Source: Leucosporidium creatinivorum (taxonomy: Eukaryota > Basidiomycota > Microbotryomycetes > Leucosporidiales > Leucosporidiaceae). From it: a DNA stretch of 64,000 nucleotides. The position numbers were made by a program, and so were the translations under genes. Below, one piece after another: positions 1 through 12,998 of this stretch. The notes beneath the pieces are model-generated. The model worked only from the letters and a program-made list of their open reading frames with translations. It ran no database searches and was not told where the DNA came from. The stretch lies in NCBI GenBank assembly GCA_001600635.1, contig BCKL01000005.1:871350-935349 (forward strand), written 5' to 3'. The first letter of the stretch is position 1; the number at the start of each line of letters is the position of its first letter.

Positions 1-122
1 GTACACTCGTTCGACTACAGCCTCTCCTCCCCAGGCCAGCGTTGGGCTTTTCCTTCCCCCCTTCCCTCTGCCGCAACTGGTCGAAAAGCTCAGCAGCCCT
101 CTGGCAGACGACGACGCCGACG

Positions 123-3100
123 ATGGACTCGGACGACAGGCCACCGCGCCAAGCACCGCCTACAGCTCTCGGACAAGCTAGTCAACGCCCTGCTCGCCTA
201 CAGCAACCTTTGCAGTCTTACGAGACGTCCAAATCATCAGCAGAGACGCTCGACCCTCAGCTGAGGCCGCCTCTGCACTCGCTGCCGTACGGCTCGGCCG
301 AATCGACCACCAGGGTACAATTCTCCAACGTCAATCCCTCGGAATCATCGCGCGCCAATCTCCTCGCTTCCACCTCCGCCTTACCCCAAGACTCGCTCCA
401 GCCTGGCTTCTCGGGGAGCGACTTCAAGCGCAAGAAGTCGCTCGTACGCCCCGATAGGGAGCGCATCGACGAGAATCATCGCCTGTACAACTACCGCAAG
501 CATGCCGCTCAATTCGAGGCCGAAGGGAGGGGAGTCGCTGCCGTCTCGAGAACGGGTCACACCGCCTCGGCGGGCTTAGCACCAGACGGCGGCCACTACG
601 GCAACGAGGCCTACTCCAACTCGACCAACCTACGCCGAGGCAAGAGCATCCTCGCCCGCGAGGAAGGCATGGCCAACGAGACGGGCCTCAGCATGTTCAA
701 GCGCGGCGCGACTCTTCGTCGCCCGAACAACAAGAGCGGCGGCGGAGCGCAGGCATTACCAGGAGGATCCTACGAGAAGGGCAAGCAGGCCAAGGATCAG
801 AAGGAACCACTCGGCCCATGGATGCTCTTCTGCCTCGCCATCACCATCTGCTGTCCTTCGCCGCTCCTCAAATGCTTCGGTGCGTGATGTGACCTCTTTC
901 GCACGTTCAGCAGCACTAGCTGACCTCGGGCTGCACTGCAACAGGCCTTCGCACCAAGGACCGACAGAATGCCTGGCGCGAGAAGATCGGCCTCCTCTGC
1001 ATCATCGCCATGTCGATGGCCTTCGTCGGATTCCTCACGTTCGGCTTCACCGAGTCGGTCTGCGGCACCCCAGCACTTCGCTACAAGCACGGCGACATCG
1101 AGGGAGGCTCCATGATCTTCCACGGCTACGACTACGATCTCAACAACTTCTCTCACCCCGCCGCCAACGGTATCGAAGGCGGCTCCAACCCCCTCTACAC
1201 GGGCTACAACACGGGCGGCATGGACGGCTCCTTCCTCTTCCAAACCGTCAACGAGAAGTGCCTCGACATCATCACCCCCGCCGCCGGCACGGGCATCACC
1301 TTCTCGGGCAACAAGCTCGGCTGGTACTTCCCCTGCAACGTCTTCAACCAGTGGGGCACCAGCGCCGTCAACCTCACCGACTACTCCGAGGGCACTCTCT
1401 GCCATACTCAGGCGGACGCCAGGACTCAGTTCTCTGCCATGAAGCCGCTCGGTCAGGTCTACTTCGAGTGGGCCGACCTCAAGAATACGTCTCGCAACCT
1501 CGGAGTCTACGATGGGTGAGCTGAGGTCGACTTTCAACTAACGAGAAGAAATGCTGATCCCTTTCTCCACCTAACAGCGCCGTCCTCGACTTCAACCTCC
1601 TCAACTGGCTCGACAAGTCCCAAGTCTCGTACCCCGCCCTCTTTGACCAAATCAAGTCGAGCAACGCCTCGTTCCAAGGCCGCGACATCACCCAACTCAT
1701 GGTCTCGAGCGGCCAGCGCGCCGTCGCCGAGTGCATGATCGACACCATTCGCGTCGGCTTCGTCGACTCGGTCACGCTCGGGTGCGTCGCCTCCGACATC
1801 GTCCTCTACGTCTCCCTCGTCGTCATTATCGGAGTCGTCGCCATCCGCTTCTTCATGGCCGTCCTCTTCGGCTGGTTCCTCTCGTGGAAGGTCGGCAAGT
1901 TCCCCGACGAGACGTATGAGCAGCGCCGAGCTCGAGCCGCCGAGATTGAGAACTGGACGGACGACATCTACCGCCCTGCCCCCGCTCGGTACCGCCCCAA
2001 CGCCAAGGCGCAGAAGAAGTCGATGCTGCCCAAGACGAGTCGCTTCACCAAGGGCGACCTCGTCAAGGGCGGAGGAGGAGCGATTGCCAGCTCGGCGAGG
2101 GGAGGAGATTCCAAGTACGGCGAGTATCGCAAGAGCTCAAGCATGACGCCCAGCTTGAGTGGAGGACGGAGCATGCTCGGCATGGGCATGAGGAACTCGC
2201 CGCCCGACTCGCCCGGTGGACCCGCCGCTTCGCGCTCATCGACCTCGCTCCCCGCGTCTGGATACGGAGTGAGTCATCAGCCTCACGCTCCAAGCCTGTT
2301 TAAGAGCCCTAGCTGACCTCGCCTGTACAACAGCTCGACGCCCTCACTCGCTCCGCCGGCGATGGCTACCTCGGCGCCTGCCCCTTCCCTCCCGAGGACG
2401 TCGTTCCTCAACCTCCCGCCGACTACCAACCCTTCAACTACCCTCTCGCACACACCATCCTCCTCGTCACCGCCTACTCCGAATCGGTCGAGGGACTTCG
2501 CACCACGCTCGACTCGCTCGCCACGACCGACTACCCCAACTCGCACAAGGTCATCCTTGTCATCGCCGACGGTATGGTCAAGGGATCCGGCAACAGTCTC
2601 ACCACCCCCGAGATTGTCCTCGGCATGATGAAGGAGCTCGTCGTTCCCTCGGAGGACGTCGAGGCCCTCTCCTACGTCGCCATCGCCGACGGCCACAAGC
2701 GCCACAACATGGCCAAGGTCTACGCTGGATTCTACGAATACGACAACAACACGGTCGAGATGAGCAAGCAGCAGCGCGTGCCGATGATGCTCGTCGCCAA
2801 GGTCGGCAACCCCTCCGAGATGAACGACGCCAAACCCGGCAACCGAGGAAAGCGTGACTCGCAGATCGTCCTCATGTCCTTCCTCCAGAAGGTCATGTTC
2901 GACGAGCGCATGACCACCTTCGAGTACGAGTTCTTCAACTCGATGTGGCGCTGCACGGGAGTCTCGCCAGACCGCTACGAGACGGTTCTCATGGTGAGTG
3001 AGAGGCTGGCTCGGGGGAGAGGCAAGTAGGATGGAAGCTGACTTTGCTCCTACCCACGCGCAACGTGCAGGTCGACGCCGATACCAAAATCTTCCCCGAC

Positions 3101-5281
3101 TCGGTCTCGCGCATGGTCGCCTGCATGGTCCACGACCCCGAGATCATGGGATTGTGTGGAGAGACCAAGATTGCCAATAAGAGCGAGACCTGGGTCACGA
3201 TGATTCAAGGTGAGACCCGCTTCGCCTCTTCCTCGTCGTCGCCGAAGCTGACCTTTCCCTCTCCCTCGCGCAGTCTTCGAGTATTACGTCTCCCACCACC
3301 TCACCAAGGCCTTCGAGTCGATGTTCGGAGGAGTTACGTGCCTCCCCGGATGTTTCTCGATGTACCGCATCAAGGCGCCCAAGGGGGGAGATGGCTACTG
3401 GGTCCCCGTCCTCGCCAACCCCGACATCGTCATGCACTACTCGGAGAACGTCGTCGACACGCTACACAAGAAGAATCTTCTCCTCCTTGGAGAAGATCGC
3501 TACCTCACCACCCTCATGCTCCGCACCTTCCCTCGGCGCAAGATGATGTTCTGCCCCCAAGCCGTCTGCAAGACGGTCGTCCCCGATACCTTCAGCGTCC
3601 TCCTCTCTCAACGTCGTCGCTGGATCAACTCGACCGTCCACAACCTCTTCGAGCTGTTCGTAGTTCCCGACTTGTGCGGAGTCTTCTGCTTCAGCATGCG
3701 CTTCGTCAGTGAGTAGCCGCTCGCTCGCCTCTCCACGCGGGGAATCCACAGGCTGACCTCTCCTTCCTTAGTCTTCATGGAGCTCGCCGGTACTCTCGTT
3801 CTCCCCGCCGCCATCGCCTTCACTCTTTACCTCATCGTCGTCGCCATCATCCCCGGCACTGTCAAGCCCGTCCTCTCCTTAATCCTTCTCGCCATCATTC
3901 TCGGTATTCCCGCCGTCCTCATCGTCGTCACCTCCCGCAAGGTCGCCTACCTCGGATGGATGCTCATCTACCTCATGTCGCTGCCCATCTGGAACTTTGG
4001 TGAGGCCGTTCTTTCTCACCGAAGATCTCTACTTCCTGCTGACCTCTCTCTGCGTTCCCAGTCCTTCCCTTCTACGCCTTCCTCCACATGGACGACTTCT
4101 CCTGGTGAGCCATGCTCGCTCGGCTACACTCCAGTTCCACTCGCTGACGCCCGTCTCACTCGCAGGGGTCAAACTCGCAAGATTGTCGGTGACGACGGCG
4201 CCGCCCATACTGACAAAGATGGAGTGTTCGACTCGTCGCACATCGTCATGAAGCGATGGGTCGACTTCGAGCGCGACCGGCGGTACAAGAGCGGCAACCA
4301 CTCGCGCGATTCGACCTACGACATCATCCACCGCGCTGGTTCGCCTCAGAGGTCGGCTAGCAATCGCTACTCGGTCGTCTCGGTGAGCTGAGCGTTGATT
4401 TGATGCGTTGCACAGTCCTGACTCCGTTTCTCCTTTCGCAGTCTGCCGATACGTACGCCTCGCTCCCAGGCAGCGGCTCGGGCGCTGGCGAGACCTTCTT
4501 CCGTCGCTCTTCGCCATCGGAAGGCGGTTTCAATCCTTCGAGGTACCCAGCCACCCTCGAGCTCCCTGCACCTCTCGCGGCGCAACGCTCCAGCCCAGCC
4601 TCTTCAACCTCGAGCATCCCTCAAGACATCCACACCCCTCCCGAGCTCCCCACCAAGTCCTACGACGCACACCCTCAGCAAGCGTACGAGTACCCTCGGT
4701 ACGCCGAAGGCTACGACTCGGATGAGCTCGAGCGCGAAGCCATCCTCGTCGACCGCCGGGGCGTCAACTCTCCTCCCATGGATGGCTCCTCCTTCCCCAC
4801 CGCACGCGACGACGGCATCATGTACGCCGAGCCCGAGTCGCTCCCATCCGCCGCCTCCCGAGATGGACGCTCGTCTGAGCCCAGCTACCCCTACCCTTCT
4901 TCCGCCGCCCCTCGCTCCAGCTCCGCCTCTCCCATGGACTCGAACCCTTCTCGCAACCCCTTCACTCAGCAGCAGCAGCAGCAGTCGCAGCAGCCGCAAC
5001 CTCAACAACGACCACCTCGTGAGGCCTCAAAACCTCGTGGAGTCTCCCTCGTCGACTCGGGACCCGTCGCCGGCGCCGAAGGCATGCGAGTCGTCCAGCG
5101 TGCTCGTCGAACCTCGTCGCAGCAAGGCGGTAACGGCTCGCAGGGCGCCCACCGCTCGCGCAACTCGCTGGGCGGCGCCTTCCCCGACCAGCAGCCTCCG
5201 AGCTCACCCACCTCGGGCTCAAGTGGTACTCGCGCTTCGCTCCCTCCAGGAGCGGCACCACCGAGGCATTCGATGCAGTGA
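123..5281 (+). CDS. Class IV (Chs3-like) chitin synthase
   Basis: Processive GT2 enzyme that makes chitin from UDP-GlcNAc at the plasma membrane. Ten exons: 123-879, 945-1515, 1578-2268, 2334-2993, 3071-3209, 3274-3708, 3772-3999, 4062-4104, 4166-4382, 4442-5281. Their sum is in frame and gives about 1526 aa. Seen: a hydrophobic segment near residue 240 ([14 protein letters not shown]), a second one after it, the catalytic-region motifs EDRYLTT and QRRRW, a C-terminal cluster of membrane helices, then DDFSWGQTRKI, which is diagnostic of the Chs3/class IV group. The last exon encodes a Ser/Pro/Gln-rich cytoplasmic tail of about 280 residues with a CAG-encoded glutamine run near 4968-4985. The start is the first ATG of the open frame; upstream codons in the same frame contain no ATG. 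The 5' flank is only 122 bp here, so an upstream exon cannot be excluded. Confidence 0.93.
4968..5003 (+). repeat. CAG-rich microsatellite encoding polyglutamine
   Basis: Run of CAG codons, then CAG mixed with TCG/CCG/CAA, inside the last exon of the chitin synthase. It encodes a Gln-rich stretch in the cytoplasmic tail. Likely length-variable between strains. Confidence 0.7.
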
Positions 5282-5491
5282 AGTTAAGGGAGCGGGGCTC
5301 CCCACAGACACTTAGTCATTTTCATCTACACCTACATAGCCTTGTGTTTAGCGCAGCAATGGACCCTGTCAGCACTATCGAAGCGACCGAAGCGAGCTCT
5401 CGGTGCTAAGGCGGAGCTGACGAGAAAAGACTAAACAGCGATTGCGAGTTACAACACACACACTAAGCACCAGCTGCCGCCACCTAAACCC

Positions 5492-8400
5492 CTACTCGTT
5501 GTCATCCGAGTCGAGCACCACCCTCCTCTTCTTCGCCTGCGACACGGCGCCCACAGCCTCCTCCTCGTCCGAATCACTGCCCGCCGTCAACTTTTGCACC
5601 ACCTTGGCCGCCGAGGGAGCAGGCGACGACTCGAGCGTAGAAGTGACGGAAGCCGACCGCTTCCTCCCGCTGTCGCTCGGACTCGTCGAAGTACCCTGCG
5701 CCTGCGCCTCCTTGGCGACCATCTTCTCGAGGTTGCCCATCAACTCGTCGTCGTCCGAGATGTCACTGACCAGTTCCGAATTGAACGTGGTCTTCTTGGG
5801 TCCCTTCTTTGGCCGGCGAGTGACTCGTTGGCCGCCCTCGGAGCTGTCGCTGTCGCTGCCCTGCTGCTTTTTCTTGCCCTTGGACTTGGACTTGGACTTG
5901 GCGGCGGAGGAGGCGGTGGCAGTGGCTTTGATCTTCTTGGCCTTCGTTCCGGTGGCAGCGACGGGGACGACGACTCCTTGAGCGATCTTGAGGCGAAGCT
6001 GGGGCGGGGGAGAGGGTGAGAGAGGACAGGAAGCAGGCGAGAGGGGAGGTGAACAGTAGCGGAGGGGACAAGAGGTCAGTTTGGCTCTTCAGGCTTCCTC
6101 TCTTCGAATCGAGACCGACTCACCTCGGCTTCACGAGCGAAGAAGGCAGCGTCGGCAGCCTCATCATCATCCGAATCCTCGATGAACTGCGCCGACTTGT
6201 ACGCCTCAACCTCCTCCTTCCTCTTCTTCTGCCTCTTCTTCGCCGGAGCGTCCATCTCTTCCTCGACCTCCTCGCCATCCGAGTTGAGCCTCGGCGCTCG
6301 CTCTTTGCGCTTGCGGACAGGCGCCTTGCGCTTCTTGCGGAGGAGGTCGGCGGCGGTCTTGCCGTTGGGATCGACGGGGTCGAGGAGGAAGTCGGCGATG
6401 ATCTTGTGGTCGCCGTCGAGAGTGGAGGGCATGAGGGAGGTGGGAATGGACCAGACGAGCTCGTCGCTGTCGGGGACTGCAGACGCGGGGCATCGAGTCA
6501 GCGACGGCGGAAACGACATACGAGTAATTGAGACGGCTCACCCTCGGTCTTCTCCCACTGCAGCAGCGTCATGAGCAGCTTGAAGTGAGCGTTGACCGTC
6601 GCCGCCTTGGTAGTCTCCTCGCCTCCAAAGTCGACAACATGAGGCGAGAAGAGCGCGACAGCGTCTTTGCTCGGTCCTGCCAGTCGCGAAGCCTTTTTGC
6701 GAAGCGCCTCGTCCGAGCCGTCGTCTTCTTCTGGCTCCGCCGAGTTGTCGCCGTCGGTGGTGAGGACGATCTCGGTGCGTGCAGCGGACGCGAGAACGAG
6801 TTGCTGTTGATCAAACCGACGGATGAGCCAGCGCGAGAGCGAGACAGAGGGAAGTATGACATACAGCTTGGATGAGCTCGACGAGGGACAAGTCGCCAGC
6901 GTCGACGAGACATGCAACAGCGATACCGACTTGCTGAGTGAGCGAGAAGCCTGGCTGAACCTCGACCTCGCCCGACTTGAGGAACTGTGAGACGAGTGAT
7001 CAGTTCAGCGCCAAGACGAAGTCGCAGTGACTGAACGAACCTTGAAGCCTGTTCCCTCGTCCTCACTCGACTCGTAGTAGTCGACATCGCCGAGACGAGA
7101 CTTGCGAAGCTGCTTGCTCGACTTGGGGAAGAAAGCCTGCGGAAGAGGGAGAGGGTCTCGTCAGTCAGCTCGGCGCTGATTTCAGAGGGTTGACCGGCGC
7201 ACCTCGACGAGGAGCATTGGCTTCTCCTTGACCGCCTTGAAGAACTTCTTGAGGATATACTCGACGAGCTTCTTTAGGTCCGAAGACTGCTGATCTTTGG
7301 AAGCTGAAAGAGCCTCGTCCTGCAGGATTCGCTGGAAGAGCTCGAGAACCGAGGGCTGCGATGGAAAGAGGGAGTTCAGCGAATACTCCCACGGTCGAGG
7401 AACTGTCCAGTCGCTCACCTTGAAGAAGAGACTCTCGGTTTTGGTCTTGACGGCCTGCCTGTGCATCAAGCTGACGATCCGCTTGAGCTGCTCGGGATCC
7501 TGGAACGACTTGTAGCTCTCGAGGTAGATGACGAAGGTGTCGAGGACGGCTTCCTCGGCGAATCGCTGTAGGTGTAAGGTCAGCTTCAGAGGCGAGTGAG
7601 CTGAGTGAGCAGCTCCGATACCCACCTCCTCGAAATGGTTGAAGTTGAAAGCATGCTCGGCGAACGAAGGGGCGCTGCGGTCGACCTCGTCCTCCTCTTC
7701 GTCTCCCATACCGATTCCATCGCCTTCGTCGAGCCCCGAGTCCTCTTTAGCATCGCGAGGCGTCAGCTCTGCCCAACCCTTCGGCGAGACCAGACTCACT
7801 GTTCTTCTTCTTCTTGCTAGCCCTCGACTTCTTCTTGCGCACGTACATGTACGCCTTGGACTTGCTATACTTCTCCAGCATGCGCAGGAGGACGTAGGAG
7901 AGGTTAATGACCGAGTCGAGGTACCTATAGCCATCGCGGAGGGTCAGCTTCTGCTCTGGTGAGGGAGAATGGTGATGACCCACTTGTGCGACTGCTGCTT
8001 GTACCTCGTGATGACGTTGAGGACCATATCGAGCGACTCAGCCTCGTAGTAGAGCTTGTGCTGGAGGATCTCGGCGACGTCGATGTGATCCTGGACGCCT
8101 GAGAGCTGAAGCGCTTCGATGACGAGGAGCTGGTGCGTGAAGAAAGGTCAGCATTGGCAAGAAGTACGTAGGATGACGAGTAACGCACAATCTGGATGTA
8201 GCAGTCAATGCCGGCGTGCATGTCCATCCACAATGGCGGCTTCTCCTCCAGCGCCGACTTCATCCTCGTCGTCACGAACCCAATGCTCTGCGGCTCCGTC
8301 ATCTCGGCAATCAGGTCAAAGTCGTGACCCTCTTCGCTCTGCGGGTCGATGCCTTGTCGCTTCTCGTCGTGGTAAACGAGGAGGAAGAACTCGAGGAAGA

Positions 8401-10354
8401 AGCGCGAGAGGAAGAGGAAGCGGATCGTGTCAGACTCCTTGACCTTGAGGCGTTCCATGCGGATATCCTTGAGGACCGAGGAAAAGAAGGCTGTTGGCAC
8501 AGGCGAGTCAGCGAGTGCGGCAGGCGGAGGAGTAGCCAGAACGAACGGTTGAAGGCCGAGTCGAGGAAGGAGAGGGCCACCGTGCGAAGGCATTCGACAG
8601 CTTCTGGTCGGAGGTGGGAAGGAGGAGCGAGATCGTCCTGTTCGAATGTGCGAGAGGGTAAGCAAGGCGGGAGCGAGGGAGGGGCGCAGGTCTCGCTCAC
8701 GTCTTGCCGGATCTTCTTGGCCTTGCTCCTCTTGATCTTGTCCATCGTCTGCTCAGCGCCGACGTGAAGCGTCGACTGCTTGTGCATGATGTACTGCTGC
8801 TTGCCCTGCGGTAAGGAAGAGAGCGGGTCAGTCGCTGAGCATGGAGCTTAACTCGGCGCGTCGAAACTTACCGCCTTGAGCGCCATAGTGGTGCCGAAGC
8901 GAGAGTGGCGAGAAGTCGACAGCTTGGCCGCCGTCTTCTTCTTCTTGCCCTCGAGGTCGAGCAGATCCTTGAGCCTGTTCTCGTCGATCTGTTCGTCCGT
9001 CGCTCTCGTTAGCTCTCGCCCGTCTCCTCCTCCTTCTGCGCACGCACCTTGTTGGTCGGAGTCATCAGCTCGGTCGGCTTGACGCAGCGGAAGATGAGGT
9101 GGAAGATGTCGAGGGCGACCATGTTCCAGGGAGCGTACTCGGTCGACTCGGCGTTGTGGGCGATGGCGATGAGGAGGTCGAAGATCTGCTCCGAGGCGAG
9201 CTGCTGGATGTACTCGCTCTGTGATGATGCAGGAGAGGGTCAGGTGCATTCACGAGATACGAACAGGCAGGTCGAAGCTCACCTGAAGGCCTGACTGCTC
9301 GATGGCATCCGCCGAGTCGGAGATGGAGACTCGGTCCTTGAGGGCAGCAAGGTTGCGGAAGGTATGAAGCACGAGTGAGATGATGTTCTCGTCCTTGGTC
9401 GTCCTCTCCCTGTGCGCCGAAGTTGTCAGCGGCGTCTTGGCCTTCTCGAGAACCCGGGCCGAGCAACTCACCTCCTCGTCTTGGTCAGAGCGGGGCTCAT
9501 GAGCTGGAACATGGCCCTCAGAGCGCCCGTGCGAAGAATGATGGCCTTGTAGGAGAGCTGGGCCGAGATGAGGGAGGTGTAGTCGATGGACTTGCGCAGC
9601 TCGTCGAGGAGTTGAGCATCCCGAAGCTCTTCGGCGACGTTGATGGGCCAGGTCATGGCGCCAATGAGCTCGACTGTACGGTGAGAGATTGAGGTGAGCT
9701 CCAAGGTCCGAAGAGCAACGTGAAGGGGACCTCAGTACGCACCACAAGCAAGAGCGATACGATCCCCCTTTGCGCTGGTGCCGAGGGTGGAGAGGAGGAT
9801 GGGGATGAGGTCGTTCTTGAGCAGTCCAACGTCGTGAAAGATGCGAGCGACCGTCCTATCGTCGTCTCGCTCGTCCATGCGCCAGAACCTCTTCAAATCC
9901 TTGAGACAGCCTGTGCGAAAGCGAAAGCGCGGTCGCGTCGCGTGCGAAAGGTGAGCTGTCTGCTAGCGAGAAGGGAGCAAGAGAAGGAGCGTACCGACGA
10001 CTTGATCTCCCAGACTGTACTCGGAGTAGATGTCGCCATCCTCTGTCCTAAACTCTTCGACTCCTCCGAGAGCTGAGCAGAGCGACGCGATGGGCGGTTT
10101 GAGTGCTTCGTATTTCCTGTAGTTGAGGTGAGAGCGTGAGAGGTGCAGAGGAGATAGAAAAGAAGGCGCGTCAAGGTGTAATGAGGTGCAGACTGGTCAG
10201 CGCTGAGATTGGCACGCGTTCGAGACGGGAGAGCTCACCGCTGCTGAGCTGTAGCGGGTCCTCCTTCCTGGTCTGATTCCGAGTAATAATCCTCCTCTGG
10301 CTCTTGTTGGTTATCCTCCTGCATCCCTTCGTCGTCCGAGTAATGTCGTGGCAT
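5492..10354 (-). CDS. tof1: Tof1/Swi1/Timeless replication fork protection subunit
   Basis: Scaffold of the fork protection complex (with Csm3/Tipin and Mrc1/Claspin) that stabilises stalled forks and supports the S-phase checkpoint in the nucleus. Reading leftward, the protein starts MPRHYSDDEG. The TIMELESS N-terminal helical-repeat domain follows: segments such as KAIILRTGALRAMFQLMSPA and NIISLVLHTFRNLAAL, then a stretch around SEYIQQLASEQIFDLLIAIA. The C-terminal third is acidic and basic, rich in SDSDEE-type tracts, and ends LDSDDNE. About 19 short introns interrupt it, each with GTGCGT/GTGAGC-type donors and CTGAC branch sites. The estimated length of about 1200 aa fits the family. It is divergent from RRS1 with about 210 bp between start codons. 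Individual exon borders in the C-terminal third are less certain. Confidence 0.88.
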
Positions 10355-10565
10355 AGTCTAGGTGAAGAGAGCAGCGAAAGAGGGAGAGAGCCGAGCTCCC
10401 GAGAGACGCGCTGGCCCCTGGGCGGGTAAATTGAGGGTAAGCGAAAGTTCCTTAGTCGAGTTTCAATTCTAGTCCAATTCGAGGCCAGCTGCGAAGGTCG
10501 AGTCTCCCTCTCCGCCTCTTTCGCTCTCCTCCTCCTTCTCGTCTCTCGCTTCTCTCGACTCCAAA

Positions 10566-11966
10566 ATGGCTGCTGCACCACTAGACGTTTCCGAGCTCCT
10601 TCAAGCTACCAACGACAAGCAGTACGCTCTCTGCTCCACTGCGCTCCTCAAACAGCAAACCCGCACTCTTCAACAAAACTGACCTCGCTTTCTCTCCCGT
10701 AAAACAGCAAGGCGATCCATGTACCCAAGGAAATCCCCGTAGAGCTCGACTTGGGCCTCCTCGCCGTCTTTGACCCCAACCCTATCGAGGAGGAAGAGTA
10801 CAGGTTCGTCCCCTTGCAAAGCCCGCACTTTCTTCGCTCGGAGCTGACCCTCGCTTCTGCCATCATTACAGCCAGGACAAGGAGCAGGCTCTCCTCATGA
10901 ACGCTCGCGATGGTATCCAGCTCCTCGTCAACGAGATCTGGTCCCGCCCTACTCGCATCGTCGACGACGGAATCGTCGCAGAGCTCCCTCCCGTTTCCAC
11001 TGCCTTGCCCCGTGAGAAGCCTGTACGTAGCTCTGTAGCTTTGTCAACCTTAGGGAAGCTTATTGACAACCCTTCGCCATCTCACAGCTCCCCAAGGCCG
11101 CTCCCATGACCAAGTGGCAGGCCTTCGCCGCGACCAAGGGAATCGACCCCAAGCCCCGTCGCGACCGTCTCGTCTTCGATGAGGAGACACAGGAGTGGGT
11201 TCCCAAGTGGGGATACAAGGGAAAGAACAAGCAGCTCGAGAACCAGTGGATCGTCGAGGTGCCCAGCAACGCCGGTGAGTCGCTGATCTCGCGCCGAAGT
11301 CGAAAGCTCGGTCGAGTGATTGCTAACCTCTCCTTCCCCTCCAACAGACCCCGAGTTTGACCCCGTCGCCAACTCGAAGAAGGAGCGCAAGGAGCGAGTG
11401 GCCAAAAACGAGCAGCAGCGTCTCAAGAACCTGCAGCGCGCGGCGGCCAACGCAGCGACTCAGACCAAGTCGGCGGCGACCAACAACTCGGAGCGGGAGG
11501 CGCGCAAGAAGATGATTGAGAGGGAACTCAAGGTGACCAAGATGAGCACAGCCAGTCTGGGCAAGTTTGACAAGAAGCTCGAGGGCGAGAAGAAGGAGAA
11601 GAATGTCAAGCGCAAGGTTTGTCCCAGTCGGACTCTTCTGCGTGACTTTCGCGCTTGCTGACCTGTTTCCTCTCCCTCCCACTTCTATCTTCTCTCCTTC
11701 TCCCCTCTCATCACGCACCACAGTTCCTGTCAAATGAGGTCGACGCTTCGGCCGAGCGCACCAAGGCGATGAACATCCTCCACAAGATCGGCGCCACCCC
11801 CTCTAACAAGCGCACCAAGGTCTCGGACGATGCCCCTACCGCTGGCAAGGACGTCTCGGCTGGCGACCTCATCAACGAGAGGAAAGCGGTCAAGAAGCTC
11901 ACCGGTGGACGAGGTGCCATGAGCTTGGCGGACAAGAAGGGCGGCAAGGGCAAGGGGAAGAAGTGA
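10566..11966 (+). CDS. rrs1: Ribosome biogenesis regulatory protein Rrs1
   Basis: Nucleolar factor which, with Rpf2, loads 5S RNP (5S rRNA, uL5, uL18) into pre-60S particles. Six exons: 10566-10621, 10708-10803, 10872-11022, 11088-11274, 11348-11616, 11724-11966, giving 333 aa with all phases consistent. Seen: the conserved N-terminal half with IPVELDLGLLAVFDPNP, LPREKPLPK and MTKWQAFAATKGI, then EWVPKWGYK. The C-terminal half is Lys-rich, nucleolar-localisation-like, and ends KKGGKGKGKK. The ATG has a good context (aaaATGGct). It shares a roughly 210-bp promoter with the minus-strand Tof1 gene. Confidence 0.95.
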
Positions 11967-12349
11967 GCGAGGTCGTTGGAGTGTTGACGCGTTATGCTTG
12001 TGATCGTTGTAACATCGCTCGAGAGAGCCCTTGTAGTCTCGTACTTTTCCCCTCGAGCGGGAGCTGCCAAGTCCGAAGGAGCGCCGAGATGGAGTCGAGT
12101 CTGCGATGCAGCTCTGGAGCGTCAAGCGTTGAGCTACTTAGAGGTCGAAAGGGCGCTCGTGAGTCTAGGCAAGTTTCTGCAGCTCTTTGGAGTCGACCTT
12201 ACGCGCCTGCGAAGCTGCTCGCGCAGGTTACCCGCTCCCTCAACACTCGCTCGTCTCATCTCTCGCCTTCGCCGCTCCGCAAAGCACATACCAACTCGTC
12301 TACCATCCACCTCGAACCTATCACTTGTGCACCACCTCAGCACTCGCCC
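11967..12349 (+). other. Intergenic, rrs1 to dpm3
   Basis: 383 bp between tandem genes. It must hold the RRS1 3' end and the DPM3 promoter. Open frames here are short and lack family similarity. I see no RNA gene or repeat. Confidence 0.5.
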
Positions 12350-12842
12350 ATGACCCGCCAGAGCAAGTTCGCAAGCTCTGGAGCGGCTCTCCTCGTCGTC
12401 TACCTCTCCCTCTGGGTCCACCTGCTACCAACACCCTTCATCGATGACTCTGTTCGAGATCAGATCGTCCCTTGCGTGCGTTGAGCCTCTCCTTGAAGAT
12501 GAGCACGAGCCGCTGAAAGCTGACGAGCATCTCTCGCTCCTTCTTGACGACCTGCAGCTGCCGTTCAACTTGCTCGTAGCGCTGGGGAGCTATTGTCTGT
12601 GGGAGCTCGGGATGGGAGTGCTCACGTTCGGCGAATGTGAGGGAGCTTACGAGGAGCTGATGAAGGTGAGTCGCCGCGCTTCGTCCCCTCGTCTTCTGCT
12701 GTCTTTCGGAGGGCGGGAAGGCGACTCGAGTTGTACGAGATGACTAAAGCTGCTTGCTGACCCTCTCCCTGCTCCTCGCCGACTCCAGGAAATCAAAGAA
12801 GCGCGAGACGACCTCAGGACGAAGGGCGTGTCCGTCGACTGA
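12350..12842 (+). CDS. dpm3: Dolichol-phosphate mannosyltransferase subunit 3 (DPM3)
   Basis: Small ER membrane protein that anchors the soluble DPM1 catalytic subunit, needed for dolichol-P-mannose synthesis (N-glycans, O-mannosylation, GPI anchors). Three exons: 12350-12475, 12558-12665, 12789-12842, giving 95 aa, which matches the usual DPM3 length of about 90. Seen: two N-terminal transmembrane helices (around SGAALLVVYLSLWVHLL and PFNLLVALGSYCLWELGMGV). The C-terminal cytosolic helix is the DPM1-binding tail: FGECEGAYEELMKEIKEARD, then LRTKGVSVD. That tail, with the FxxCxxAxxEL pattern, identifies the family. Its presence implies a human-type three-subunit DPM synthase rather than the single-chain yeast Dpm1. 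Confidence 0.92.
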
Positions 12843-12998
12843 GCTATAGATCAGCAGTAGATCTTTACATATACCCCCAGGATGTAACAGGAAGGATACC
12901 CAACGACTCCGAGTAGCGTCGTTGACTTCGCGACTCGACGCCGAGCTTCCTTTCTCTCCTGCCTTCGCTCGCTTCGACTCGCCTCGCTTCGCAACAAC

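Noticed and set aside
797-1537. 246-codon minus-strand frame over the chitin synthase
   Set aside because: It lies over confirmed chitin synthase exons and introns and encodes only Val/Glu/Ala-rich sequence that mirrors the sense codons.
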